A stretch of 64,000 bases of DNA from Acheta domesticus (GCA_031308135.1 JAHLJT010002630.1:95772141-95836140); one strand, 5' to 3'. Positions 40,313 to 53,282 are shown, counted from the first letter of the stretch. Translations and numbers: made by a program. The notes: generated from the letters alone by a model not told the origin.

Positions 40313-41408
40313 TTAGTACGGTGTGAAGCCGACATGCGCTGCCGTCAGAGCCTCTAAACGTTGTGGCATGGATTTAACGAGAGCCTGTATATGTTGCTGG
40401 GGAACACACTGCCAGGCGGTTTCTGCGCTTGACCACAAAGCAATTACAGTGGCTACAGGAGGACCAGAACGAACAAGTTGCCGACCAATCATATTCCAGA
40501 CATGTTCGGTAGGCGACGTGTCAAGCGAACGTGCGGGGTCAGGGAAGCAGTGATACCCGTCGTTCCTCGCAGAAAGCTTGCACATTCTTCGCCACATGCG
40601 GTCGCGCATTGTCCTGCTGAAATATGGGATGTGAAACTGCGTGCGAGAGGGGTAGTACCTCGGGCTCTGAAACTTCTCTGATGTAGGGGTTGCTATTCAG
40701 ATTGCCCATAATACGTATGAGGCCAGATCACACATTGTAGGCAATGGCGCCCCAAACCATCACATTTGACTGCTCGGAAATTTGTCCGCTGTCGGACTAT
40801 TTGTCCGCTACTGCTCGGAACAATACAAGCTTGCAGATTGCGATCACCACGGTAGCGTCGAACACGTACGCGACCATCGCTGTATCACAAATCGAAGCGG
40901 GACTTGTTAGAAAACACTATATTTTGCCACTCAGCACGCCAGTGAACACGTTCACATGTGAATTAATGTCTTAGGCTTTGGTGTTTCCTGGTCAACGGAA
41001 TACAACGAAGTGGTATGCGTGCTACCAGTTCGGCTCTCAGCAGACTACGTCGATCCGTCGACGCAAACATGATCACCCGTTGTAAAGTCGAGTCAACACT
41101 GTGGACGACGCTGTTCTGTCGGTTACGTCCATGAGAACAAGACGACGGTCATCTCGCTTTGTGGTCACTTTGTGTGGTCCGGTCCCCGCACGTCGCTGCG
41201 TACAACCCTCCTCTATCCACTTCTTCCATACTCGCATGACTGTCGTAGCAGCGCGCCTATTTTGAACCGGAATTCCACGGAACGACAAACCCGCTTCCTC
41301 GGAGACCGATCATTTTGCCCCGTTCGAACCCACTCTGAGGCTGAAATTTCACTCTTTGGCGTCGATGAGGCATACCGCCACTTGCTTGCACGTTTCCACA
41401 TCGTTTGA
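40313..41408 (-). pseudogene. Tc1-like transposase relic
   Basis: The N-terminal helix-turn-helix part can be read at 41288-41073: SFRGIPVQNRRAATTVMRVW, then WIEEGCTQRRAGTGPHKVTT and RDDRRLVLMDVTDRTASSTV. The C-terminus at 40609-40313 reads CFPDPARSLDTSPTEHVWNM, then IGRQLVRSGPP, WQCVPQQHIQALVKSMPQRL and GFTPY, matching the end of Tc1 DDE transposases (DxxPIEHxWDxLGRRL...IPQxxIxxLxxSMPRR). The middle is frameshifted. Inactive. Confidence 0.85.
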
Positions 41409-41497
41409 CGGTACTACACAGACTGAATATAGCATAACACTGACCTGACCTATCACACAAAGGAGGGCGCTGCTAGGCCAACGTGCACACCATCTGT

Positions 41498-41500
<3 letters not shown>

Positions 41501-41546
<46 letters not shown>

Positions 41547-41600
41547 GACAGAGCGACACAGAGACAGAGAGAGGTAGGGAAAGGGAGAGAGAGAGAGAGA
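41501..41600. repeat. AG microsatellite
   Basis: About 20 AG units at 41502-41541, followed by AG-rich sequence to 41600. Confidence 0.9.
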
Positions 41601-41764
41601 GGGAGCAGGACGTTTGCTGGGTCGTGCTAGTATAAAATATATCTTTTTCCTCTTACACAAGCATTGCATATAAAGAAAGCCCGGGCAACGGCTGGTATTT
41701 CGCTAGTAATCCTTTAAGATTATTTGCAAAAGGCACAACTACAACTGGGCATTATTACGCTGCA

Positions 41765-42135
41765 CCATTGAATCATATAAAACAGGAATTGATTGAAAAA
41801 CAGTCAAGATGTGCGCACAAGTAAGTGCTGTTCCATCAAGACAACGCACCATCCCACACAGCACCAGGCACGATGTCAAAATTGCATCATTTGGAATTAG
41901 AATTGGTTCCTCATCCACCATACTCACCGGAGTTAGCCCCAAGTGACATCTTTTTTTCCCCAACTTTAACATTTGGCTTGGTGGACAGAAATTTTCATCA
42001 AATGAAGGATTGATTGCTGCTGCAACAGTGTATTTCGCAGGACAAAACCTATTTCTTCAATGGCATAAAAATAATGGAAACATGCTGGGCCAAATGCTAG
42101 AAGGAAACTATGTTGAAAAATAAAGTGGGTTTTTC
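41765..42135 (+). pseudogene. mariner transposase relic (C-terminal third)
   Basis: VLFHQDNAPSHTAPGTMSKL, then LVPHPPYSPELAPSDIFFSP, matches the mariner signature around the last catalytic aspartates (HDNARPH...HPPYSPDLAPSDY). After a frameshift one reads AATVYFAGQNLFLQWHKN and LEGNYVEK, the conserved C-terminus. The N-terminal two thirds are absent. Confidence 0.85.
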
Positions 42136-42397
42136 CAAATCAAATCTTTTTTCCAAGTTTCCAAACCACGACTCGCCTAGGTGATCCAAATGTACGGTTC
42201 TCGTTTTTTCTGAATTATTCCGGGCTGATGAGTGATGATCTCTCTTTCAGAAACTGAGTTCGCACTGTTCAAATGAGTTCCAACAACGACACTTTCCCTA
42301 TACTACATATTCGAAAATGTAAAAATAAAAAGCTTTTATGTCTTTATTAATTAAAAAAGGGCCGTAAGATCTTCTATGCGAATGTTGTTATACTTAC

Positions 42398-42552
42398 CTC
42401 GTCGCAAAGAAGAAAAGAAGTGGAAGAATTACAGCTATGATGAAAAGGGACAAAACTATGAAGATAACCCAGAGTTGAGTCTCCCTCGGCCAAGGCCGTC
42501 GCATCGGTCTTCTACGTGGGGCTGACGGATGCTCCTCGTCGAACATAGGGCC
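42398..42552 (-). CDS. Gene 2, transmembrane exon
   Basis: 155 nt on the minus strand between a very good acceptor (TTTTTTTTTCCACAG) and ACGAG/GTAAGT. Phase 0 in, phase 2 out. It encodes GPMFDEEHPSAPRRRPMRRP and WPRETQLW, then the hydrophobic helix VIFIVLSLFIIAVILPLLFF and ATR. The Arg-rich stretch just before the helix predicts an N-in, single-pass orientation. Codon use is unlike the neighbouring repeats and the frame is unambiguous. No family recognised. Confidence 0.75.
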
Positions 42553-42593
42553 CTGTGGAAAAAAAAATCATTAAAAGTTCTACACATATGTAA

Positions 42594-44760
42594 CTAGTGG
42601 TGCTACAGAATAGAACAGACTTTCCCGTATTAGTTTTCTATTTCCTCTGGTCTCGGCTAGCTATTCGGACTTGCCACATTCTCATGCCAGCAGCTATCTA
42701 TCGCCGCCCAAAGTACTTTTTTTTTTTACATTTTCTTAATTTTCCGGTTTCCTAATAGTATAACGGGAATATTATTCAAAGAATAATAAAGAACATTTAA
42801 ACCTCGCCCTAAATGGCAAATTTCTTTCAAAACGTTGGAGCCGATTTTACGAAAACGGCATTTAAGCATTGATGTAAATTATAAATTTTAAACTTTTTTT
42901 CACAAAAAGCTATTGAGTTTTCGAAAAACTTCATTGGAAGTCTTTTGAAACATTTACACTCACAAGTGCAATAAGGTTTACAAAGTTGCATATTAAAGGC
43001 GCTGGAAAGGTGCATATTAAAGGCGAGAAAAATATTTTAAAAACATTACAATTGTGCAATTTTTGAAAAAAAATCCCAAAATAAACTTTGTCATATTAAA
43101 GAGTGCAATTAGTACTATCCGTTCGAAAAGATTGGAGAAAAAATTTGGAGACATTTATGAGAAAATAGTGTTTGAGCGTTTCTGAAAATGCGGAATTTGG
43201 GGGTAGTTTTCACACAACAGTTCAGTATTCGAGAAACTTTACAGCATTATTTAAAGCACATGTACTCGTAAATATAATAATGTGAACAAATCGTCGCTAA
43301 TTAAAATATTACCGGCGTGAGAAAAGTAAAAAAATGACATTTTTGTAATTTTTGAAAAAAAAAATTCGATAGGGCAATTGGGCGTTTGTGACACCTCTCT
43401 GTGTACATTTTTCACTACCCCTGCCAAAAGTTTAAAGAAAACGATTGGAGCCGTTGTAGAGCTAATCATGCTGTGATTTTTTTAAATTGCAAATATTGCG
43501 CGAAAACTACTAAAACTTTCAAAAAAATGTACTGACCTTCATGAAATATCTTACTATTTTAATTGAAGGACAAGTTTCTATCTTCAATTTTTACTTTCCC
43601 GTATGCACACGTATATACGGAGTAATATACGTAGTACAGGGAAAGTTATGCAATCCTGCGGAAAATCGATTTTGAGATTTTAACGGAAATACACGTTTTG
43701 AGGTTCCCTGACACCAAAAAATGTTTTTTTAAACGTCTGTCTGTAAACACCCTTAGCGCCTAAACGATTTCTTCCAAAATGGATATTTCCCGGTCGATCT
43801 GATCCATTCGAGGCGCCGAGATTTTGAAATACTTACTTCAAAATTTTGAGTACTACACATAAAGCCCCCGTCATTTTCAAAATTTTCTCATAAACTGCTT
43901 CAAATTTTTTCTTTAATTTCTTGTAATAATATAGTAAAATGCATTTATAATGGTGGCATATGTCCGGTTTTCACGGTTAACCAATTGAAGCGCTTTTACA
44001 CAGAAAATGTCGAGTTTTCGAAAACTTCATTTGAAGAACTTACACTCACAAATACAATAATTTAAAAATTGCTGGAAATGTGCATATTAAAGGTGTGAGA
44101 GATCTTTCAAAAAATTACATTTGTGTAATTTTTGAAAAAAAAAGCAACAAATAAACACCTCAAAATGAACTTAACGTCATATTAAAGAGTGCAATTAGCA
44201 CTATCCCAAAGCACTTCCAAAAGTTTGGAGAAAAAATTTGGAGCCATTTATGGAAGAAAATGGCGTTTGAGGGTTTCTGAAAATGCGGAATTTTGAGAGA
44301 ACAATGGAGTGTTCGAGAAAGTTTGTATGACATTATTAAAATGCACATGTACTTATTAATATAATAATTTTTGAAACAACAAAAAATACCCCAAAGTAAA
44401 CTTTAAATCATATTATAGTGGACAATTAGCATTATCCATTCGAAAAGTTTGAAGAAAAAAATTGGAGCTGTTTGTGAGAAAATGGCGTTTAAGCGTTTTT
44501 GAAAATGCGGAATTTTGAGATATTTTTTACAGAAAACGGTTGAATTTTCGTGAAACGTTATATCATAATATTTAAAGTACAAGTACTTATAATGAAACTA
44601 TAATGAACTTTTAATGAAAGAACTCACTTCCGAGAAAAAATTTTATTTGAAGGTAAAATCTCTATCTTCAATTTTGTAGTTGTAGGAAGTCGCCGAAAAA
44701 ATCCAAACTTTGCAATTTTCGAAAATTCAGAATTAACCGTGAAATTCGAACCAATGCCAA
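42594..44760. repeat. Rearranged copies of the ~310-bp-unit family
   Basis: Starts with an end-like sequence TAGTGGTGCTAC ... ACTTTCCCGTATTAG that is mirrored at 57345-57375. It then contains several units with (G)GAGCC(G/A)TTT(A/T)TGAGAAAA and ATATTAAAGAGTGCAATTAG, a hairpin end at 43598-43652, and further units in both orientations. It lies in the intron between gene 2 exons 45126-44959 and 42552-42398. Confidence 0.7.
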
Positions 44761-44958
44761 CTAAATAAGTGTATTTTACTCTATTCTTACTGATATATGT
44801 TATCTTGAGAAAATGGAGCCCTTGCAGATAAAATTTCGAATCATTAACTGAAACTAAAACTTGTCAATTAATATCTACAACTACACTTATACTAATGCAT
44901 ATCTGTACTTTAATTCCTAAAAGAATATCTTAAATTACTGATTATTAAGTTATATTAC

Positions 44959-45126
44959 CGACAACATTTCTTCCAAATCTTCGTCAAAATCGCTCTCCGA
45001 TGGTAATTTCCCATTGAATTTTGGGCAATCACTAAAAGGATCGCAATTATAATGATTTAGTACGATATTGTATTTTTCGCCATATATTGACAGAGGATAA
45101 TATAACGGGATGCGAAATGTCTCCAA
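44959..45126 (-). CDS. Gene 2, first exon seen
   Basis: 168 nt (56 codons, phase 0 to 0) on the minus strand between TCTTCAAACTCTTGCAG and TTGTCG/GTAATA. It encodes LETFRIPLYYPLSIYGEKYN, IVLNHYNCDPFSDCPKFNGK and LPSESDFDEDLEEMLS. The end is acidic; CDPFSDC holds a close Cys pair. Joined to 42552 the frame continues GPMFDEEH. Upstream exons are expected at higher coordinates. The donor is only moderately good. Product not recognised. Confidence 0.65.
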
Positions 45127-45518
45127 CTGCAAGAGTTTGAAGAAAACATTTTGATTACGAGAAGTACAAAAGGACCAAGTTAGCACACGTGTACAAGGAA
45201 TATCAAAATACAATTTTCTTTCTTCCTGGGGCTTTTTTCAGTTTTCAGGGGATGCCAATTTTGGCTATCCGCGCCGGTTACCCACTATAATCCTCATCGG
45301 GACATATTAATTACCTTTACACTAGACACACACTTGCGAGCTCTTCTGCGGTCAGCAGACTCGCAAGACATCGAACTCGCGACCCTTCAGACCGAGGGGC
45401 TGAGTCGGCACACTGTAGCCACCTCGGCCATCCAGGTCGGCAATATCTTGTTACAATATGATGCTAAAATTATTTCCCGCGACAACCGTACAGTAGATAA
45501 GTATCATAACTGCTTTTA

Positions 45519-47635
45519 GATAGATAGATAGATAGATAGGGTTTATTCTACAATTGGGCTGATGTTGCCCGGTGGCAGAATACAGAAACACAAAAGTACA
45601 TTAAAATTACGAAACACAATTAACTATAAAAACAATATATAAAAAATCAATATGAAAAACAAACGAATTATCTTCTTCATTACCTAGAATATGCAACTGC
45701 ATTTACATGCCTATACATATACAACAAATGAAACTACATATATACTAACATTTAAGTAAATAAACTTACATATCACACCAACATTCATACATACAAACAT
45801 ACACGCTTACATACATATCATACAAAGACAAAGGAACACTCGCATACACACCATCCTACAAGTATTCACTCACAATCATATTCAGACAAATATGGATAAT
45901 CACTTTTACCTACAACATAATAATATACAATACTTATAATAATTTTTACATTTCTAACACGTAAAAACACTCGTTAACATCACTTCACTGCACTTCACGT
46001 CACTGCACCTCATAAAACTTTACCTAAATACTAATAGCTCAATACTTTTTAGTTTACTACCCATAATCGCACCTTTCACTTCACTTCACTTCACTTCACT
46101 GCACGTTTTCACCCTATTGATTAATTTCCTATACTTTTTTTCTAAAACCACGCGCTGAGCAAGGAAAGGGCTCAAAAACTGTCGCAGGCAAATCGTTCCA
46201 ATCTACGATTGTTCTGTTTACAAAGGAGAATTTGCCTACGTCCGTTCTTTGAATTCTAGTTCTAATTTTATATTTATGATCAAATCTATTAAAATAATCT
46301 GGTTTATCTAGCCTTCCCCGTATTTCCTGCCATGCAGAGCCACCAGTGTAAGATTTATACATTACGCAAAGTCGAGCCCTTTTTCTCCGATGTTCTAACG
46401 ATTCCCAACGTGGAGGTATGTTCCTCCGAAAAGTGTATTTTGCCGCTCTGTTTTGTATCCTCTCTAAGCTCTTAAGTCCTATTCTGTACGGATCCCAACA
46501 ACTAGCTCCATATTCCATTACTGGCCTAACAAGCGAGGTATACGCGATTTCTTTTGCTTTCGTATTGCATTTTTTAAGATTTCTCATGACGAAATGCAAA
46601 GACCTCCAAGCTTTACCCACTACGTAGTTAGTTTGTTTCTCCCATCCCAACTTACTATCCAAGAGGATGCCAAGGTATTTACAGTTTGAGACTCGCGGAA
46701 CTACGTCATTACCTAGCTGATAAGGCAATGTATGAAAGTCTCTGGCCCTACAAAATGTGATCGCTTTACTTTTATTTCCATTTACAGTCATTTTATTAGC
46801 TCTTGCCCAATCATTAATCTTATTTAAATCTTCCTGTAGTTGAAACATATCGTGCTGTTCTGTAATTTCCCTATATAATATACAGTCGTCGGCAAAGAGT
46901 CGAATTTTTGACGTTATATTTTGCGATATATCATTTACAAAGATAAGAAATAACAGTGGGCCAATGACACTGCCCTGAGGGACTCCGGAAGTAATGTTAC
47001 CCTTTTATGATAAATGCTGTCCAATTCGAACCTTTTGATTTCTATCGCGAAGAAATTCACTTATCCATGCTATTACCCGCCTGTCAATTTTAGCATCAAT
47101 AAGTTTCAATATCAGTATGTCATGCGGTACTACATCAAACGCTTTGGCAAAATCAATAACTATTGCATCCACTCTTCCCCCTAAATCAATTACATCAGAC
47201 AAGTCTTGAGTAAGGGAAATAATTTGACTTTCACAAGAAAAGCCATTTCTAAAGCCATGCTGCCCGCGAAAAAACCATTCTGTCTGATCCAAATGATTTC
47301 TAATCGAATTAGATAATAATTTTTCAAACAATTTACAGACTACTGACGTAAGACTAACTGGCCTATAATTTTGCACTTCACATTTTTGTCCACTTTTAAA
47401 AATTGGCACTATTAAAGCAGATTTCCAATCATCCGGTACACTTTCATTGTTGATTGATACATTGAAAAGTCTGACCAAATATGGTATTATTGTCTCCCCT
47501 GCTATCTTTAGCATATCGGATGTAATACCATCCGGACCGCAAGACTTACAGTTTTTCATTTTCTTCAATTTTCTAAGCGGAAACTCTGAACTACAAAAAT
47601 AATTCAGTGATGGAGTGGCGGGAATCACAGATTAA
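45519..47635 (-). mobile_element. CR1-like LINE, 5' truncated, with TATC tail
   Basis: On the minus strand it runs from the RT fingers (47628) through the palm and thumb to a stop at 46129, then a 600-bp 3' UTR ending AATAAACCC followed by TATC repeats (45519-45539 on the plus strand as GATA). CR1/L2-group LINEs are known to end in short tandem repeats. A TTCAC run at 46073-46103 lies in the 3' UTR. Confidence 0.85.
46129..47628 (-). pseudogene. CR1-like reverse transcriptase with one internal stop
   Basis: SCGPDGITSDMLK, YRPVSLTSVVCKLFEKLLSN, DAIVIDFAKAFDVVPHDILI (block A Asp), then GQHLS-stop at 47007-47005 followed in the same frame by GVPQGSVIGPLLF and FADDC, then LQEDLNKINDWARANKMTVN, NCKYLGILLDSKLGWEKQ and RIQNRAAKYTFRR to the C-terminus. 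The only visible lesion in 500 codons is that TAA, so the copy is young. The N-terminal endonuclease is missing by 5' truncation at about 47635. Confidence 0.88.
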
Positions 47636-47689
47636 GATCCGTTTACAGAAAGGTCCGATATAGAGTCATAACGAGTATGTGATTCATTG

Positions 47690-48250
47690 ATTGTTAGTAA
47701 TTCCGGGCGCGTCAACTACTGAGTTCATTAGTATTAGGTAAGTGTGGTGCATTCTTTTTTTCATCGGGAGGTAGAGGTGATCTTCCCCTGCCGGATGGCG
47801 AGATCCGGCAGGAGAAGATCACTGAGGACTCGCGGGGTTTTCCCCAACCAGTTATCTCCTACCAACAGGGTACCGCCCCAGCCAGGACAAGCTCTAAGCT
47901 CCCGACCGGACTCCCGACATGTGTGGTAGTGTAGTGTATGTCTGTGTAAGTGTGTGTGTGTAAGGGTTGAGGATAGGACAAGGAACAGGAAGAAAAGATT
48001 GCGCGCGGTCCGTGGCCCGTTTGTTAGAGTACTGCTCCGGCATTCGCCTGGTGTTGATCGGAGAAACCACGGAAAGCTACCGATCAAAGCAGTCGACCGC
48101 TAGAATTCTCCGCCAGACAGCGACTGAACTCGACCTATCTGACAAGCTAGTGTCGAAAATCTTGTCGCCATCGGGAATCGAACCTAGGACCTCGTGATCA
48201 GAGGCATTGCAGTGACATCAGCTGATGTACTGAGTCACCTCTCTCGATCG
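47690..48250 (-). mobile_element. SINE, minus orientation, full-looking copy
   Basis: Clearest copy of the family. On the minus strand: GAGAGGTGACTCAGTACATC, B box CTAGGTTCGATTCCCGATGG, TTTTCGACACTAGCTTGTCA, GTGGTTTCTCCGATCAACAC, CAGGCGAATGCCGGAGCAGT and AACAAACGGGCCACGGACCG, ending AATTACTAACAATCAATGAA. About 560 bp, long for a SINE; whether a LINE-derived tail exists is not clear. Confidence 0.88.
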
Positions 48251-48743
48251 AGCATTTGAGAGTCTGATAAGCTTTGCTCAAAGCTTCATTAAGGGTTAGA
48301 GACATCTTTAAATTAAAGAATCAAATCGGATAGTTAAATTAAAGATGTCCAAATTTGCTTAATTTCTTAAAGACGGCGTCATTGCCTTCTAAAAGAATTA
48401 TTTTCTCAAAAGACCACACCATATTTTCATTAAATTTTCTTCACGTATGTAACGGTAAAGGTGCTAGTGCCATTTTTGGTAAACTCTCCATATTTTCGAA
48501 ATAGTAAAAATTGAATGTTAGAAATATTGGGTTCAGCGTCGGCCCAATAACTAAGACTCTTCTGTAGCGTAGTATGGGTTACGGTAGTTAGCTCGGCTCA
48601 CCTGAATTCGAGTCTCGGTGCGGAAAATATTTTTCGATAGTTGAAAACACTTTTGCATCTTCTAGTAGTATAATATGGTTGAGTAGTTAGAAATAATGCG
48701 AGAAAGTATGCAATATTGTAGCTTTCTTAGTTTATTAAATTAG
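48251..48743 (+). repeat. AT-rich DNA with a tRNA-like segment near 48560-48640
   Basis: GTAGTATGGGTTACGGTAGT and GAATTCGAGTCTCGGTGCGG resemble A and B boxes at tRNA spacing. Otherwise nothing recognised. Confidence 0.3.
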
Positions 48744-49480
48744 TGGCACTAAAGGATAGCACAGACTTTCTCGTACTAGTTAGTTTTCTAATTTCTTTGG
48801 TCTGGTCTTGCTTTTGTCTCTTGCCACATACCTTTGCCAGCTGCCATCTATCGCTGCCCAGAATATATTTTTATTAAACATTTTCTCAGTTTTTTTAATG
48901 GCAGAACCGAAATATTACTTTAAGAATATTAAAGACGATTAAAACCTCATCCTAAATGGCAATTTTTATTGAAAAATGTGAAGGCATCTTTAAGAAAACG
49001 GCGTTTAAGAGGAACGCAAAATGCGAAATTTGCGGAAGGGCGGACGGAAGGACTAACGGAAGGACGGACGGAGAGACAGACGGACGGACGGAAGGACGGA
49101 CTGACGGAAGGACGGACGGAAGGACTAACGGAACGACGGACGGAAGGAAGGACGGACGGACGGAAGGAGGACGGATGGAAGAACGGACGAAAGGACAGAC
49201 GGAAGGACGGACGGACGGACGGACGTAAGGACGGACGGACAGTTTACTGTCAACGGGATTTTCGGTATCAAGGACTAACAAAAAAGGGATTCTGATTACA
49301 CCATATGTTAGAGGATTTATTTCGTAATTCAGCAAATGGATTTATCCACTTTTTCGATCAGGGCCTGGCAACGAATTTTTTCTGCTGAAAATCTGCCGTT
49401 TTTTTCGCGCAACATTATATATTCCCTACACTACGAGCATTACTCCATATATACGTACGTATACAATAAAATAAAAACTT
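48744..49480 (+). repeat. Copy of the ~310-bp-unit family with a GGAC expansion
   Basis: Begins TAGTGGCACTAAAGGATAGC, then ACTTTCTCGTACTAG, then the CCATCTATCGCTGCCCA phrase, and ends with the hairpin region TACTCCATATATACGTACGT. Between 49030 and 49237 it holds GGACGGAC/GGAAGGAC tetranucleotides. The other copies have only a few such units at this place (ACAGACGGACGG near 570), so this is an in-place expansion. Confidence 0.8.
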
Positions 49481-52391
49481 TAAAACAGAAACCAGAAACC
49501 ATAATTTATATGAAACAATTTTATTAAAATGTTCCATTAATTTTTACCGTTTTTCATCTCTACGGTTCTAAGACTTTTTTTCTTCTTCTTCATCAAGAGT
49601 TACTGTACATTTAAGAAAAACAAACTGTTACAATATTTAAAAGCTTCGAGACCATATAACGGCAATTTTGAGTTGGGGGGTGAGAGGGGGGGCTGACCCA
49701 CAAGGGTATGGTACTGAGATAAATTGAGTTTTGCGTTGAGTTTGTTTTATCGATCGTCTCCTGTATTCAGTAGTATCGATTATTTCAGTAGTATACCTTT
49801 CCGTTGCGGCTCTCACGCGCAACCAATCTTTATAACTGAGGTCTCTTTAAAAAAGATAATTTCACGGAGACGGGACGAATTACACTTTGACTTTTAAAAA
49901 TATGAAGGATTTGTTTAAAAAACGCTTATAATTATTCATGTAAAATGCAACCCGCAGCACTTTCCAATGTTTTCGGATCTATATTGTCAAATAACTCCTA
50001 AACAAAGCATTCTATGGACTTAAAATCTAAAATTTTGAGGCCAAAGGCCTCAAAGAAACGTTTTTTACACTATAATCTACAAGATGAGACATTCTCGGAC
50101 TCTGAATTAAGTTTTCGGTTCGGCGTTTCGATATTACCAAAACCACCTGTATATTTCACCCGTTGTGGCTGGTCGTCATCGTTTCACGACACATTTAGAA
50201 GGTTTAGATTCCCCCATCTTATATTTACGCTTTTTGTGTACACCGTGGTTTGTACAGTCTGACGAGGTTTATTTGTATAATCATTAATTCAAGTTTTGCT
50301 CTCCAGCAACAACTAAAGTACTATTATAGTTGCTTGATACCTATGAAGATGTTTCTTATGCGTGTAGTGAAACTATTCAATTAACGTTTAGCCGTGGCCT
50401 ACAAGTGCTGTAGACCTAATTGTGGAGGGATATGGGTATACAGTCAAGAGCGAAGACTGTGTTTGTGTTTTACCTATACCAGTATTTTCGTTTTCAGCAG
50501 TGATTCGATGATTTTCATGTCAGCCGGTTCAGACACGTAGCTTCCTCATAAGTAAAAAGCTAATATTTTTTGTGACTATCACGAAAAGCTTAAAGTTAAC
50601 TGTCAAAGAATATTGAATTAGTTCAAATGTTGTCTTTAAGGAAGTGTTGTGAATTGTTCCAAGAAAACTCTCCATAATTCTGAATAAATCTTTTTTGATA
50701 ATTTTTTTAAAACATCAATTGCATTGTTTATTATTTGTATTTGATATTGTATTAGTACATCGCGAGTTACCTTTATACAGTTAACAAATTTCGTTAACAA
50801 ATTTTCGATCTTAGAATAGAAATAGAAGGATAGGGATGAATATGGAGTTTGAAATGCGAGAGTTCTCGCACGGGAACGCGGTGGTAGTAGGGTAAAAAGT
50901 GTGCTATGGCACAACACAAGGAACAATCTTTTTAAATTAGCTAAAGTAAAATAGCTTGAAATAAATGAAAAACAAAAATCAAAACGCGCTAGCCTAAAAT
51001 ACTACATGAATTAATTTAAAAACAACTAAGTTTAAAATTATAGAATGAATAGCGCAAGTCACTCGGCAACTGCCAACATTCGCAGTCCAAACGCATGATT
51101 TAAATGGTGGTGGAATCATGGTACACATTTATCAACGCCCAGTTGCAATCTCATATTGTAAATAAAAATACCGTTTGATATTCAACTCAAGATGTCGGTT
51201 CGTTAAGACATTCAATACGCAAACATTGTTTGAGCAACATTCCCATGTACCGAAGTGAATTCTAAGCCTACTAAACTGTTTCTAACGGAAACAAAGGGTT
51301 TTTTGTACTCAAAGATGAAAATATAAATTTGATTATTTTTTGGCTCGGAATTGCTTTTCTTGAGGTACGTAAGAACGCAGAAAATAATCCAATACTTTTT
51401 AGTAAACATATAATTTTTCAATTTTCGCACCCCAGCAAGCTGGCGCCCTGACTGTCCAAAACACCTTTTGTTCCTCATAAAAAACGAGGAAACTTAAATA
51501 ATATTGTAAAGAGTAGGGTTGTAACTTCCCGATCCGGTATTTTCGTACTTAACTTGGCTTTCTCAACTGTAAAAACTTTTTCTAATATTTTTATGACTAT
51601 CAAGGAAAGCGAAAAGCTAACTCTCAAGGAAGATTGAATAATTATTTCAAATGTTATTTTTAAAGAAGAATATCTCTCTATAATACTGAATAAACCTTTA
51701 TTGAAAATTTGTTTTCAACATCAATTGTATTATTATTTTTGTTTGATATTCAGTAGGTACATTAGAAGTTATTCTTATACATTTTTAAACAAATAAACAC
51801 GTTTCATTAACGACTCTCCTTCTTAATGGAAATGATAGACAAATGGATAGGGAAAGGGTGGGGTTTAACATGCGAGAGATCTCGCACGGGTACGCTAGTT
51901 ATTTGTATAATAAAGGGGACGATTTTTCCTGGTTATCTTCAAGACTTCTTCAATCTTGTTTATTTGGGAAAATATGATTTAGCAATTTTAAAAGTATTTT
52001 ACAGATTCACAGCCCTAAAGCAAGATTTTTTTCACCAATCTATGGACTGATTATATTTGTGATTATTCCAACATTCAGAGTATTCAAGTTTGACTGTATT
52101 ATTTTCTTGTGGCGGCATTACGAAGATACGATTTGTCTGTTGCAAATTCCTTGAATTTGAATATTTGCATGTTTTTCATCGTCCGCTAGCATATAGTTTA
52201 TTCTTGAGAGGGCATTGTTTATTCTTGGGTAACGATTTCCCTGTCGTGTCACCAACATTCTTCTTTACTGTTCCTCTTACTACTACTTTCTTGTCTTGTC
52301 CATTTTGTTGCATCATGAATGCGTTCTTACCACTTTTCTCCGAGCTGTCCGACACACACATCCAGTGATTATTTTTTCAGGAGCTTCAATT
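49481..52391. repeat. AT-rich DNA with dispersed repeat copies, no gene
   Basis: 49745-50105 repeats 18843-19165. 50640-50880 and 51640-51895 share (TTTT)TAAAACATCAATTG(C/T)ATT, TTTGATATT, and GCGAGAG(T/A)TCTCGCACGGG, a palindromic motif. The remaining short frames have no support. Confidence 0.6.
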
Positions 52392-52905
52392 ACTATTGTC
52401 ATTAGTCCCATTAGTGTAGTGCACGTTATAGCCCGGGAGGTGGCGGTGTTCCCCGCTGGGACGTAAAATCTGGCGCCGATCTACACGTCGCCTTACGGGG
52501 TTTCCCATTCCAGGTATCTTCGCCAATGGAGCACCATCCGAGCCGGGACAACCTCCAAGCTGATGATTCGTCTCCCGATGTAAACAGTAGTGCCTTTAAG
52601 AGTAAGTGTTTGTGAGCAGAGGAGAGGATGGGACAGGATGAGGAAAGAAAGATCGTGCGCTGTCCGTGGCCCGTTTCTTAAGGCACTGATCTGTCATTCA
52701 GCTGGTATCGATCGGAGAAAACAATGGAAAAACCGGCAGCTAGAAAATGCGTAGCCAGCTGCTAAAATTCTCCAGTCAGCGGTTGAAAATGACCTAGCTA
52801 GTGCCGAGATTCCACCGGGAATCGAAACTTAGAACCTTTCTCTTAGAGACACTGCAGTGGGAAAAGTTGTTGCCCTGAGCCTTCTCAGCCGGTCACGGGA
52901 ATCGT
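52392..52905 (-). mobile_element. SINE, minus orientation, diverged
   Basis: ATTAGTCCCATTAGTGTAGT, GCGCCGATCTACACGTCGCC, GAGCCGGGACAACCTCCAAG, AAGATCGTGCGCTGTCCGTG, GATCGGAGAAAACAATGGAA and CACCGGGAATCGAAACTTAG follow the order of 47690-48250 with more substitutions. Confidence 0.8.
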
Positions 52906-53282
52906 GGTTTCCTAATGAAGAACATTCATTCTTCCTAGTGTTACCACTGGGTTCCCTTTCAAAACATGAGATACTGGAAGCCCGTGAAATTTATGTGTCA
53001 AATCGACAATTTACATCAAATATATAATAATCTTATACTTATATTCCAAAGACTTTTCTTAGAATTATTATGGTGGATTGAATACGGAATGTACCAAATA
53101 CATCTGATGTTCTGGTGCTAGTGTTGGTGGGTTATGATACATTTATGAAATTTACGCAATAAATAAAAGATTAAACATGAAATATGTCAAAAAGTCGATT
53201 TTTTTTATTTTGTGAGTTAGCTCCCTCTCTCACTGGACGTCTCATTTCTTACTACCCTTTTTCTCACAAATTTCCCCATTTT

